From Neodontobutis hainanensis (lineage: Eukaryota; Chordata; Actinopteri; Gobiiformes; Odontobutidae), in contig JALDNG010000087.1 of assembly GCA_024349245.1 (NCBI GenBank), forward strand, positions 300,501 to 364,500: DNA of 64,000 nucleotides, given 5' to 3'. A program made the position numbers and the translations under genes. The notes below the pieces were generated by a model, which worked only from the letters and a program-made list of their open reading frames with translations, was not told where the DNA came from and made no database searches. Shown here one piece after another: positions 47,540 to 58,618 of this stretch; position 1 is the stretch's first letter; the number at the start of each line of letters is the position of its first letter.

Positions 47540-49030
47540 TGTTTTATTGATGTTAAAAGCAAAATATAATAAAAAATCTGCAGACAGAGCTGCCTCCAAC
47601 ATATTAACATTAAACCAATCGTTCTATGAGCAAGGTGAAAAGCCCGGAAAAATCTTAGCCTGGCAAATTAAGCAGTTGGAAAATCAGAAAAACATTGCCT
47701 CTATAATGAACAATAAAGGGCAGACAACAGTGGATCCTAGAGAAATAAACAACGAATTTAGAGATTATTATAAAAAAACTATATGACTCACAAGAATGCT
47801 CAGATCAACACACCCTGAATTTATTTCTAGACAAGATAAACATACCTATTATTACCAAAGATTTTAAACAACTGCTGGATGCAGAACTTAATTAGGAGGA
47901 AATAAACAGAGCAATTGATTGCATCAGACTGGGTAAAAAGGCTGGACCCGACGGGTTTCCAATTGACTTCTATAAAAAAAAATTAAAAAGAAATTATCAA
48001 AATCAATTTTGGAAATGTACCAGGAGGCATTTAATGATGGCTGCCTCCCTAAATCAATGACAGGGGCACTAATTATATTTTAACCTAAACCAGGAAAGCC
48101 TTACGACAAGCCTGTTGTGTGTTTCTAAATCATTTCAGTATATCCGCAATACTATACAGTTGTCCTGTCACAGTGGAGCTCAATCTGGGTAAACCAAGAC
48201 TTTAGACCTGGCAGAGCAGTTACAGTGTTCAAGCAATGGGCACTAAAAGGACTAGAGAAGATTCAAGATCTGTACCAGATGGGTTCGAAGTATATGATGT
48301 CATCTGAAGCCCTTAGGCACAAATTTAATATTCATAAGAAGTATTTTTTTTAATTACCTCCAACTCAGAAGTTATGTCAATGCAAAACAAAACAAAAGTC
48401 TAATGAAACCTCCAAAATCTAAATTGGAAGAAATGATCTGTAAGGATGGCTCAAATAGAGGTGCAATTTCAGAATTGTATAAATTATTAATAACAAACTC
48501 ATCAGAAAACTCGACCAAGAAGTTAGAAGCGTGGAAGAAGAACTTGGAAATTGACTTGTCGCAGGAAGAGTGGGCATCAATATGCACAAAAAAAACGAAA
48601 GAAACAAACCACCAGTTCCAGTTTAAGACTGCTACAGTACAAATGTGTTAAGCGAGTTTATATTACCCCCGTTAAGTTATACTATTATAACCCTAATATA
48701 CCGTACATATGCACAAAGTGTATGGAAGAAAAGGGTACGCTGTTCCACTGTATCTGGGAATGTAGAAAAAAAAAGGTTATTCTGAGCAGAGGTCAAACTA
48801 ATGATAAAAAAGAATATTTCAAAAGAATTAATACTGGAGCACTGCACTCTTCATTTAGGCTTATATCCCAAGTCCACAAGTTTAACAAAATGTGAGCAGC
48901 TATTTATCGACATGTGCCTGTTACAGGCAAAACGACTGCCCTTAACTGGAAAAAAACATTGGGACCGAAGATTGGACAATGGGTCAAGCAGATGCTGGCG
49001 GTTTTCCCACTGGCGTGAATAACATATTAG
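47540..49030 (+). mobile_element. L1-clade LINE remnant missing the reverse transcriptase palm
   Basis: Plus-strand decayed ORF2. Segment 47560-47785 encodes the region before the reverse transcriptase (ILAWQIKQLENQKNIASIM, NEFRDYYKK). Segment 47880-48110 gives the fingers, with KKAGPDGFPIDFYKK (AGPDGF at 47941-47958), ALIIF and PKPGKPYDKP. At about 48125-48170 it passes directly to C-terminal sequence (LEKIQDLYQMG, FNIHKKYFF). Segment 48400-48770 follows, ending in a C-x2-C…H-x4-C cluster (Cys 48710 and 48719, His 48746, Cys 48761). The catalytic FADD/YADD region is absent. At least one frameshift (near 48.6 kb) and several stops are present. It is inactive. Similar architecture is known from fish L1 elements. 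Confidence 0.75.
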
Positions 49031-50042
49031 GGTTAGGGTTCATAGCCTAACTTTTACTTAAATAATTGCTATAATGCCATATCTTGGCTGTGCATTTCAC
49101 TTTTTTGTGCAAACCTGGCAAGATATCAAACCATCAAAGTTGACAAAAAAAAAAAATATATAAAAAATAGGAAAAAAGGACTATATATCCTTGTCTCTCC
49201 AGACTCATACTGACTATATAATAGTTTGATATAAAGGAACTGTTTGCTGAAACTAAAGGCCTCTTTAGAGCATATTGCTTGCAGGAAATTCAGAGGGAAA
49301 CATACTTCTACAGCAGCGACCGAGGTTCAATATCATTATGGGGGCATATTTCATATTTTATGCCTATTCACCATTTATAAAAGTTATAAACAGCATCATA
49401 TCGGTCCTAGAACGGGATTGTATAAGTCAGCAAAAAAAAAATTTGTTGTGAGAAATAAATGCACTTCCACTTCAAACAGCAGTAGACAGATATTCAAAGT
49501 GTTACATTCACTCTCTGCTCCATTATGCTAGATGTCTGTAGCCTGATCTCCTCCATCTCTGCACAGACTGTGGAGCTTCATGTGTGCAGCCCCATGAGCC
49601 ACAAGCCCCGCAGGACTGACCTGCTCGTGTCAGAAAAACAAACAAACACCCCATCACCCACCTTCTTGGCCCGTGTCCACCACTTATGACATCATCAATC
49701 ATCACCTGCTGATAACCAGATGGCGCCCCGTTACTGACCCTGGCCAAGCTGAGGCACATATTCAGAGATGGGGGCTGGAAACACAACGGTTGTCCTGGCC
49801 CTTTCCATCCGGTCTGTGCGTTACACGTCTGGTCAGGTTTGGGGAGGCTGTCTCTCTGCGGGATGTAGGGGACTCCAGCGGGGGGCTCCAGATCACAGCA
49901 GACAAACTGCACCCAGGTATGAAGCGACCTCTCCTGCATCCTAACCGTACAACTCCGACACAATTTAAATGGATAGAGTGCTGTTTATGAGTCAGTTGAT
50001 GCAACTTACTTCTCATAGGAGCTAAGTTGCAGTGCCCTAAAT
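49031..50042. other. Gene-free stretch with a GC-rich open block
   Basis: Contains an A-rich tract at 49144-49170. Block 49523-49990 is GC-richer and open on both strands (105 codons plus, 146 and 157 codons minus). A possible plus donor CACCCAG|GTATGAAG lies near 49917. No motif recognised; not called as an exon. Confidence 0.35.
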
Positions 50043-50245
50043 TAAACCAGCAGTAGCTCAGTGGTAGAGCGGCCATTCTTCGACCGGCGGGTGGGTGGTT
50101 TGATCCCCGCTCGAAACATCCCCCACATACTGTTGTTGTGTCCATGGGCAAGACACTTAACCCACCTTGCCTCGAGTGGTGTGAACTGTAATACTGGTAA
50201 AGCGCTTTGAGTGCCTTGTAGTTGGAAAAGCGCAATTGGAAAAAA
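50043..50245 (+). mobile_element. tRNA-headed SINE, family A
   Basis: Head CCAGCAGTAGCTCAGTGGTA with box A, box B GGTTTGATCCCCGCTC, TGTTGTTGTGTCCATGGGCA, AGACACTTAACCCACCTTGC, and a tail TAAAGCGCTTTGAGTGCCTT. It has a longer L2-like tail than the 45.4-kb copy and lacks the (TAA)n end. Confidence 0.85.
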
Positions 50246-50277
50246 ATCTTTAACCAGGATAAGTCCTGTCCTTCACC

Positions 50278-50330
50278 TCCTCAGACACTTCCAATAGTTC
50301 CATCAGAGACAATGTGTTCCCAGGTCATAA
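50278..50330 (-). mobile_element. Possible short diverged RTE fragment
   Basis: On the plus strand CCTCAGACACTTCCAATAGT and CAATGTGTTCCCAGGTCA align with positions 1-55 (CCCAGACACTTCC…, AAGGTGTTCCCAGGCCA) with matching spacing. About 50 bp only. Confidence 0.4.
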
Positions 50331-50767
50331 ACAACTTAATGCCCATCAACTAGTAAACATGGTAATACTGGGAGGATGTATCTTGGTTTACTATTGTATG
50401 GAACAAATAGAAATAATTTTGCAAAATAACACAATCATTTGCTGTACATTACTGAGGAAGTTGTTTTGAGAAGTGATGACAGGTCAAACTGTGAACAATC
50501 GGAAAAAGTAGCTCAACAATGGGCTTGTGCTTCAGTGCCACATAAACTGGCCAGCTCAATTATATTTAAAGCTCAATTTTACTACAGCAGTTGTTTCGAA
50601 GGGCTTTACAAAGACGCAGCAAATAGACAAACAGACTGTACAAGAACGTGAGGTATGGTGGGTACAGTCTTAAGAAAAAATAAACGCAATGGGAAAAGAA
50701 ATACTCTTTTTGATGTCTCCAGGACAGTAAATATAGTACATTGACAAAAAGTCCAAAATTATCATTA
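50331..50767. other. Gene-free stretch
   Basis: Nothing recognised. Confidence 0.4.
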
Positions 50768-51588
50768 TTTTTTTTTTTTTGTTCCTGTTAGGGGTCGCAG
50801 GTGACTGGAGCCTATCCCAGCAGCTTTGGGCATGAGTCGGGGTACACCCTGGATGTGGCCAGTTAGTCGCAGGGCTGACACTTCTAGACAGACACTGACA
50901 GACAACCATTCATTCTCACATTCATTTCAGGGTGAGTTGCCAATTAACCTATACAGTACATGCATGTGTTCGGACGGTGGGAGGAAGCCGGACTACCCGG
51001 CGAGAACCCATGGTAACATGTGGAAGACATGCAGACTCCTCACAGAAAAGACGGAGTCGGCTGGAGTTTGCTAGCCCTTTCACAATGACTACTTTTTGTT
51101 GTGATATATTGCACCAGAATTAATCACAACAAACAATATTAATTAAATGTTAAAACCAATTTACACTGCAGTGTTTTCTGTGGGCCAAGTGCCTTGGCAT
51201 GGTGGTCAAAAGTCACATGACCTGTTATAGAGCAGTTTAGAGCACACCTTCATCTCATCTGTTTCTGCTCTGTCTGTGACCGCACAGCTCCGTTTACTTG
51301 GCATGTCCCTGCACACTCCCGTCTCAGAGCAGAGAGATCAACAATGTGTGACACATTGTACTCAATAAATAAATAACAGTTCAAAATGTAGTAAACTAAA
51401 ACTCATCATGAAATCAGCCTCAGTCTATATTAGATTATTCTCTGTCTTCTTAGTAATAAAGTGTGTAGTCTGCTGTGCATTTATATAAGGGCATGGCCAG
51501 GTATAGATTTCCATATATTGTGCTAAAGGTGTACACAACCTTCTTGCTGTAAAGCAGGAGTGCTAACCACTCCGTCACTGTGCACCCC
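50768..51588 (-). mobile_element. SINE family B copy split by an insertion
   Basis: On the minus strand the head lies at 51588-51536 (GGGGTGCACAGTGACGGAGT, GGTTAGCACTCCTGC, TTACAGCAAGAAGG). The body resumes at 51070 (CAAACTCCAGCCGAC) and runs through GTCAGCCCTGCGACTAACTG-type sequence to GCTGGGATAGGCTCCAGTCA and an A-rich tail at 50782-50768. Compared with the copy at 19895 the two parts are adjacent in the intact element, within or next to box B. The middle ~465 bp is therefore foreign. Confidence 0.8.
51071..51535. mobile_element. Unidentified ~465-bp insertion inside a SINE
   Basis: Lies between the two halves of the family B SINE. The left end CTAGCCCTTTCACAAT and the reverse complement of the right end GTACACCTTTAGCACAAT share CCTTT…CACAAT, an imperfect terminal inverted repeat. 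No open frame of note, so it would be non-autonomous. A target-site duplication is not clear. Confidence 0.5.
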
Positions 51589-53927
51589 TAATATATACGA
51601 GTAGTATGAGTATGACTATGTGAATAATGTGTGGTTTTGGATGCAACTTGGTCTCTTGATTTTGTCTAAAACTGCCTTCTCCTGGTTAGATATACCCAGA
51701 AAATTCCAACACAGAGGCGTCCGTAAAGGGATTAAAACAAAACCTCCGGTTATTTTCCCTTGTTTTGTTCAGGGAATAAACAAAAGCACAACGCAGAGTC
51801 TTGTGCTTCTTATCTGTCTGTAAATGGCAGAGAAGAGAAGCGCCTATTTCTGAGTTTACTGCAGCACAATAAAATGAGGCTAAAAACCTTGCTTCAAACA
51901 ACAAACATGACAGTGTTGTGGAAGAATGGAAATTTGCCGCTTTAGTCGAATGTGACTAAAGCTGTCACACGTAGAGCAGTGTCATTTTGTTTTGGGAAAA
52001 TGCTACATAGAAATAAAACAGCCAAAAGGGAAGGAATAATAGGAGCCTGACAAACAAATGAGAGTGACAAGAAAGTAGTGGTGCAGTCATGATGCTGAAG
52101 CGGCACAAACTAGAACTGCACTTGTACGCCTGAGGATAGACGAAAGGATCCCCGTGTGAACTCAAACTCGTCTGGTGTGGAGATAAAGAGGACGGCATCT
52201 TCAGACTTCGAAAAAGAACGGCGCACATATGTTCACTCTTTGTTTGTAACATTTCAACATTAAACAGTTTCAACATTTTCAACATGTGTATTAAATGGCT
52301 TTAGCTTCATCATCAATATAACAAAACAAAAACTTGAATGTATTTGAACAGATCATAATTTATCTTAGCTAATAAGCGTCTGGTTTCTGCTGCTTTGAAA
52401 CAAAATAACAGCAGTCACATTTGAATATATTGCATATGCATACCTCATTAATGTAAGGTCAGGTATTTTTTATTTCATTTATTTTTACTAGTGAATGCAA
52501 TGCACTTCCACATTACACACATTACTGTGTCTTTGCAACTGTTCTGCTTCTAACTTTAGCTCAGTCAACTGCAGCAAGCTACCATTTAAGTGTAAAATCT
52601 GGGATACAAGTTAAATCTTATCTCTTAATTATGATAATGAATTTTTATTTTTTGGGGGGTGAACGCAATCCACAGATGCTAAGAATTTAATAAAAGTAGC
52701 ATTCTCTGCCCTTTCAGCATTATGACAGCTTTGATTCTGTTTCTTTTTACATATTAAATTTTGGCTTTTTTTTTTTTTTTTAATGGAAGCACAACTAACA
52801 AAGCACTCTCCATCTGCTCTAAAATATGATACAACCAGGGGGAATAGTAAATAAAAAGATTCTGGATTTGACTAAATCTCCCTCATTCAAAGTTGTAACA
52901 CTGCCATTATCAACGTCTGTGCTATTGAATGCTCAGACGCAGAAGAAAAACAATAACAATTCTGAACAAAACTTAAAAACAACCCTAGATGGAGATACAA
53001 GGTTGTCATGATTGAAGTTGAATTAAAAATTGAGGCATGACTAATATGCACCTTTCAAACTGAGCAATAACATCCTCATTCTATCATTTGTGAGAATTTT
53101 GAGCATCAGTAGAAACCTTGAACTGCTACAGCAATCTCGGGACAATCACCTTGTACCTACACTTCCTCTTGCACAGTCCAATCCATAAACGGACACGCCG
53201 ATCTCCAACATTGACAGTAATTACCATCTGTGGTCCCGACACACGGCTGCTGCTAAATACAGTCCTCAACTTGCATCAATTTGCATTTAAAAGCAGTTCA
53301 AGCCCCAGGCCCATAATTCACTCCAAGTACATCTGAATTTTAAACCGTTTGTGCAAAAACAAGTGACTGAATATTTTACATTTACTACTACATTTTCAGT
53401 TTAGTATCTCGATTCTAAACTGGAGTCATCAAGAAAGCACTGCAGCGATATGGAGGCAGATTAAACATAGATGAAGTGTCAAAAGTGCAGCAGAGGCCGG
53501 ATTATAATCACCACTCACAGCCCACAGCAGCGGGATACAAAGATGTTGATCTAAGATGTACTCTATACTGCCCCCTTTTGCTCGACTTCCATACAAGTCA
53601 ATAGATGAATGACAATTAAAAAAAAATAATAAATTAAAAAAAAAATTGCAATTAGTGTTGTTTACTACATCTCAAAACAGTTCTCATGAAAAATGCATGC
53701 TCACAGAGAACGTATTAAAGCATAATTACAGTGTTGGTGCCATTCCTGGAACTATGACATAACCTGCGTAACCACAAGAGGTTTGGATGGCACTTGTGTG
53801 TTGGCTCATAGTGAACTGTCAGTGTAATAGGCCTCTCATTGGAAAACATGTCACAGAGAGAACACTAAAGCTCTGGCAGAAAGTAAAACTTTCAATCCAA
53901 AACCTGTCCTATTAGGGACACCAGTGA
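51589..53927. other. Gene-free stretch
   Basis: No supported exon. T-run near 52768-52781 and A-rich tract near 53618-53645. An open minus frame at 51965-52285 (106 codons) has no motif. Confidence 0.4.
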
Positions 53928-54035
53928 ATGCTGGTATGGCACGGTTTGGTTCATGTAACCCCTTGGGAGGCTTGCAAGAAAGCGGTGCCTGTGGGCATCA
54001 ATTTTACCTGGACAAATAAAGGTAAAAAAAAAAAA
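53928..54035 (+). mobile_element. Possible LINE/SINE 3' tail
   Basis: TTTTACCTGGACAAATAAAG followed by GTAAAAAAAAAA resembles the common fish retroposon end TACCTGGTTAAATAAAGGTT. Only the last ~30 bp is recognisable. Confidence 0.35.
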
Positions 54036-54244
54036 TTCTCCCCATGCTCGAGTGGGTTTCCTCTGGTTAATCCCATTTCCCTATCCAACATCAAAACATA
54101 CAAGGCACTCCCCTAAATAAGTGCCACAGAGAAGAGAACCTTTAAAATTTACAAAAATAATTGGCAAAGAAGAGACCGTAACTGCAGCCATATACTACTA
54201 ATATACTACTACAATAAACAGTACAAGAGGTATATAGTTTTAAG
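54036..54244. other. Short gene-free spacer
   Basis: Nothing recognised. Confidence 0.4.
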
Positions 54245-55035
54245 AAAAGGCCTAAGTAAAAGCATCTGGACTCAGTTTTCAAGGTGAAGACTTTTCAATT
54301 CTGAGATCAACTGGTAAGAGAGCTGAGCTCTATTTCTAGAGGGAGGAATTTGACCTCAAACTAAACCTGATGGACCAGAATCTTCTAGTCTCAGTCATGT
54401 ATGAAAGGACAGTGTGTCTCCTGATGCGAGAGTCGTTAACAACTTGTGAGACATTAATATCGCTGCTCACTTCAGGTGTTGTTGTTCTAGAGTGACACTT
54501 TTGATTTAGGTTTCAAAACACCGTTGGCAGCTGATATCTGAGGCCACCTTCTCTGTTTAGGGCTTTTACATTTTCACAAAAATGTTTTCCTTCACACCTC
54601 TCTCAAACCGTCTGGCCTCTCTGGCCAAAATTTGGACATTCTGTCCTCAAAGGAATGTCCTTTGTCTTTGAGGTGGGGGTGGACTGCAGACTCAAGTCCT
54701 CCAGGATTGACTCTTCTGTGCTGATACATCCTCTTGTGCAGCTCTTTGTCGCTCCGATATACCTATCACTGCACTTGTCTTTAGGGTGGAGCAGGTTTTT
54801 GACGCAGTGTTCTCAGGTTTAAAGTGGACCAGAATTTAGTCCTTTAGTTTTACAAATAAACCAGACTCATAAGGGATAACTATACCCGTCCCTTTTGCCT
54901 CCGGTTCCTGTCTGTTTGGTTTCTGTGTCCTTTTGGTTTAACCGAATGTCCACCTGGAGTTTCTGCAGTCTCTCAAAAAAACATCTTCACCTTGAAAAGT
55001 CCAAATGTCTTTGCTTTAACCTTTTCTTCCGGATG
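54245..55035 (-). mobile_element. Penelope-like retroelement 3' fragment with GIY-YIG remnant
   Basis: On the minus strand, fragments of frame read NTLRQKLVHPKD-like residues (about 54830-54770, here EHCVKNLLHPKDK), RYIGATK with the YIG of GIY-YIG at 54761-54753, QHRRVNPGG, HLKDKGHSFEDR, and RPDGLREV-type sequence where WFERGVKE is expected. The 3' non-coding region continues to 54245 and aligns with 9140-9475 of the plus-strand copy, except that the hairpin is missing. It is longer at its 5' side than the 8.9-kb copy. Several frameshifts make it inactive. Confidence 0.8.
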
Positions 55036-55359
55036 ACCTGAATCACTGAGAACCTTCACAGACAATATAGTTTATTCAGACCTTTCTAAACTTTAAATCC
55101 AGAAAGCTACATAAGACTTATAGGATGCTCCTTAAAGCTGCATCTGTCGAAGCAACATGACCAGTACCTACCAAAGTCATTGAAACATGACTATATTCTG
55201 TTACTAGTGTTTATCCTGAATCATTCATAGACCAGACTTCATAGACATGAGACACTATACCATTCACATAGAAAGATGCCACATTCCCAACCAACACTTA
55301 CCGGAAGTTTTTGCATCAGATAAAAAAGCAAGCCAAGATCAGTTACAGGACACAGTTGG
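55036..55359. other. Gene-free stretch
   Basis: May be the upstream, unrecognisable part of the Penelope copy; nothing supported. Confidence 0.35.
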
Positions 55360-55518
55360 TTATCTGATGTAACCAACAGCAGCTGAGCTTGTCTCCACAA
55401 AACTAACAGCCCACTCCTCATCAGCGTCTGCCCCGTTTGTCTCCATATGTGCAGGATGTGGCTCAAGAGGAACGCTCAGTGCCACAGGACACGGTGCGAG
55501 AGGCTCAGGCCTCTCCAT
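55360..55518 (-). CDS. Candidate terminal exon, unidentified
   Basis: On the minus strand a pyrimidine-containing acceptor (CTTTTCCCTCTGG…GTCGTGCAG, AG at 55520-55519) precedes an open frame starting MERPEPLAPCPVALSVPLEP and ending with a TAA at 55362-55360. The peptide is Pro- and Glu-rich with a DADEEWAVSF stretch. No polyadenylation signal or upstream exon was found, and no family is recognised. It may be a chance frame. Confidence 0.2.
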   Translation of the reverse strand: MERPEPLAPCPVALSVPLEPHPAHMETNGADADEEWAVSFVETSSAAVGYIR

Positions 55519-56469
55519 CTGCACGACAGCATGATACAACCAGAGGGAAAAGTGAGTAAATAAGAAAAGATTTGGATTCAATGCTTCTAGAAACTTGGGT
55601 AAGTAGAACTGCTGTTCTTTGCACACTGAACTCCAAAATATGAACGTATAAAGAAACAGTGATGCTTCTGAAGTTAGAATACTGCATATCAACCTCTGTT
55701 TTACTGGATGAGTGGATGGTGACCAATGCCAATTTCTAAATATTGATTTTGTCAGTGGACACAAACTTATGGGTCTATGGATCTTTGGAAAAGTACATTG
55801 TTTATGCACTATGATATTCAGAGGAATAATATAATAATAAAAAATATTCAAATGTTGTTTTGCAATGAAACCTGGCTCCACAGCAAGTAGAGAAGTGTAC
55901 AATACACAGTGAATAAGCTGGCTCCAGGACATGAGTTAAAGAAATGTAGGTTGTAACCTGACTTTTGTAGAAACCATCCACTTTTGCCGAGACAGCGCTC
56001 TTTTCAAGTGATTGGCATGAAGTCCAAATGTGAGCGATGGCGTTCTGCTGCCTGTTACAACCACTCACAGGATCATTCACATACAATTACAGTCTCCTGT
56101 GTGGAGCATTAGTTTTGAATGTCTGAAGAACAACAGCAGTTCTACTTACCCAAGTGAAGTGTGAGGTTTTGGATGGAAACAATACTCTATCTGCAATTAA
56201 ACCCCTTTAATCAATTGTAATTATTATAATTATTGGCAGAACACAATTACTCTAGAAAGTAGTATGTGTCATTAATTTATATTCAGATGGAATAAGATCA
56301 TAAACTATGCCTGGAAAAATCAAATATCTTTTTACTTTATTTAGTTTTCAAGTTTTAAAACTTTTAAATCACATGGACCATTTTTTAAGCAACATAATTA
56401 AATCCAAACAAGCACTTGTAGAAGCAGTGACGCCAACGTCCTTGGTGTGAATTTACATTTTTAAGCAGT
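55519..56469. other. Gene-free stretch
   Basis: AT-rich; nothing recognised beyond the pyrimidine tract next to 55518. Confidence 0.4.
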
Positions 56470-56715
56470 AAAGTGTAAAATGTCTGTGCGGGTGTACAGT
56501 TCTTGGTGTAAAATCACAGTGAATGTGTGAGTGTGTTCGGTTGTGGTGGTGGGAGAGGCCGTAGGCGCAATATGGCTGCCAATGTCTCAGTCAGTCTGCC
56601 CCAGGGCATTTGTGGCTATGGATATAGCTTACCACCACAAGTATGGGACTGTGGAGTGAATAATTAATGTGAGTCCCTTGTGAAAAAAAGCGCAATATGA
56701 ATTGAATCTATTTTA
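56470..56715 (+). mobile_element. L2-type LINE 3' UTR or derived SINE
   Basis: GTGGTGGTGGGAGAGGCCGT, GCGCAATATGGCTGCC, CAGTCTGCCCCAGGGCATTT, GTGGCTATGGATATAGCTTA, CCACCACAAG, ending AAAAAAAGCGCAATATGAAT. This block order is a common fish retroposon 3' region. Part of it (CTGCCCCAGG, AAAGCACTATATAAATGC) recurs at 58935-59165. Confidence 0.65.
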
Positions 56716-56837
56716 AATGCTTGTATACTTCAAATGCTCTCGACACACTATCCAGAATTTTCTTTTTGGTGGCTAATAGGGATGTAACAATTGACTTAAC
56801 TCATGATCCATCCATCCATCCATCCATCTTCTACCGC

Positions 56838-58615
56838 TTATCTGGGGCCGGGTCGCGGGGGCAGCAGTCTAAGCAGAGAAGCCCAGACTTCCCTCTCCCC
56901 AGACACTTCCTCCAGCTCTTCCGGGGGGATACCGAGGCGTCCCCAGGTCAGCCGAGAAACATAGTCCCTCCAGCGTGTCCTAGGTCTTCCCCGAGGTCTC
57001 CTCCCGGTGGGACATGCCCGGAACACCTCCCTAGGGAGGCGTCCGGGAGGCATCCGAAACAGATGCCCGAGCCACCTCAGCTGGCTCCTCTCGATGTGAA
57101 GGAGCAGCGGCTCTACTTTGAGCTCCTCCCGAGTGACCGAGCTCCTCACCCTATCTCTAAGGGAGCGCCCCGCCACTCTGCGGAGAAAGCTCATTTCAGC
57201 CGCCTGTATACGGGATCTTGTTCTTTCGGTCATGACCCAAAGCTCATGACCATAGGTGAGAGTAGGAACGTAGATCGACTGGTAAATCGAGAGCTTTGCC
57301 TTACAGCTCAGCTCCTTCTTCACCACGACAGACCGGTACATCGACCGCATTACTGCAGAAGCTGCACCGATCCGTCTGTCGATCTCACGCTCCTTCCTTC
57401 CCTCACTCGTGAACAAGACCCCGAGATACTTAAACTCCTCCACTTGAGGCAGGAGCTCTCCACCAACCTGGATGGGGCAAGCCACCCTTTTCCGACTGAG
57501 AACCATGGTCTCAGACTTGGAGGTGCTGATCCTCATCCCAGCCGCTTCACACTCGGCTGCAAACCGCCCCAGTGCACATTGAAGGTCCTGGCTTGATGGA
57601 GCCAACAGGACAACATCATCTGCAAAAAGCAGAGATGAAATCCTGTGGTCCCCAAACCAGACTCCCTCCGGCCCCTGGCTGCGCCTAGAAATCCTGTCCA
57701 TAAAGATAATGAACAGGACCGGTGACAAAGGGCAGCCCTGCCGGAGTCCAACATTCACCGGGAACAGGTCTGACTTTCTGCCGGCAATGAACCAAGCTCC
57801 TGCTCCGGTCGTACAGGGACCGGATAGCCCTTAGCAAAGGGCCCCCCATACTCCCAGAGCACCCCCCACAGGGCACCACGAGGGACACAGTCGAATGCCT
57901 TCTCCAGATCCACAAAGCACATGTGGACTGGTTGGGCAAACTCCCATAAACCCTCCAGCACCCTGGAGAGGGTATAGAGCTGGTCCAGTGTTCCACGACC
58001 GGGACGAAAACCGCATTGTTCCTCCTGGATCTGAGGTTCGACTATCGGCCGCATTCTCCTCTCCAGTACCCTGGCATAGACTTTCCCGGGAGGCTGAGGA
58101 GTGTGATCCTCTGTAGTTGGAACACACCCTCCGGTCCCCCTTCTTAAAAAGAGGGACCACCACCCCGGTCTGCCAGTCCAGAGGTACTGTCCCCGACCGC
58201 CACGCGATGTTGCAGAGGCGTGTCAACCAAGACAGCCCTACAACATCCAGAGACTTGAGGTACTCAGGGCGTATCTCATCTACCCCCGGTGCCTTGCCAC
58301 CGAGGAGCTTCCCAACTACCTCAGTGACTTCAGCCCGAGTGATGGACGAGTCCACCTCTGAGCCCTCGGCCTCTGCTTCCTCATTGGAGGAAGCAGAGGA
58401 ATACGTAGAGAGGAAGCAGGAATACGTGTCGGTGGGGTTGAGGAGATCCTCGAAGTATTCCTTCCACCGTCCAACAATATCCCCAGTTGAGGTCAGCAGA
58501 TTTCCACCTCCACTGTAAACAGTGTTGGCAGGGCACTGCTTCCCCCTCCTGAGGCGTCGGACGGTTTGCCAGAATTTCTTCGAGGCCGACCGACATATGT
58601 AGATTTGACTCTGTA
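56838..58615 (-). pseudogene. RTE reverse transcriptase, frameshifted
   Basis: The enzyme would copy element RNA at a nicked target. On the minus strand: FWQTVRRLRRGKQCPANTVY (about 58.55 kb), KLLGGKAPGVDEIRPEYLK, WQTGVVVPLFKKGDRRVCSN and YRG (57831-58355), QCGFRPGRGTLDQL and DLEKAFDCVPR (57755-58054), then GLRQGCPLSPVLF and catalytic FADD at 57626-57615, and a C-terminal domain (TYGHELWVMTERTRSRIQAA, RRPRGRPRTRWRDYVSRL) to 56838. The last 306 codons are open, an unusually well preserved 3' half. Frameshifts lie near 58.1 and 57.76 kb. A hairpin-forming duplication sits at 58370-58399. Confidence 0.88.
58370..58399. repeat. Perfect 13-bp inverted repeat with 4-bp loop
   Basis: CCTCTGCTTCCTC, ATTG, GAGGAAGCAGAGG. 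Next to it (58388-58430) AGGAAGCAG and GGAATACGT each occur twice, so a local duplication is also present. Confidence 0.95.
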
Positions 58616-58618
58616 CAT

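Larger units (their letters stand above)
56800..58618 (-). mobile_element. RTE-clade (Rex3-like) LINE, 5'-truncated
   Basis: About 1.8 kb on the minus strand. It ends at its 3' side in a short tandem tail (GGATGGATGGATGGATGGAT on the minus strand, plus strand CATC repeats at 56806-56826), the usual ending of RTE elements. Coding part: see pseudogene entry. Its 5' end stops near 58618, inside the segment before the reverse transcriptase, so endonuclease sequence is absent. The same family gives the fragment at 1-497 in the same orientation. Confidence 0.9.

Noticed and set aside
49762..50235. 157-codon minus frame
   Set aside because: Half of it is antisense of the family A SINE; not a gene.
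56721..57596. 291-codon plus frame
   Set aside because: Antisense shadow of the RTE C-terminal coding region on the minus strand.
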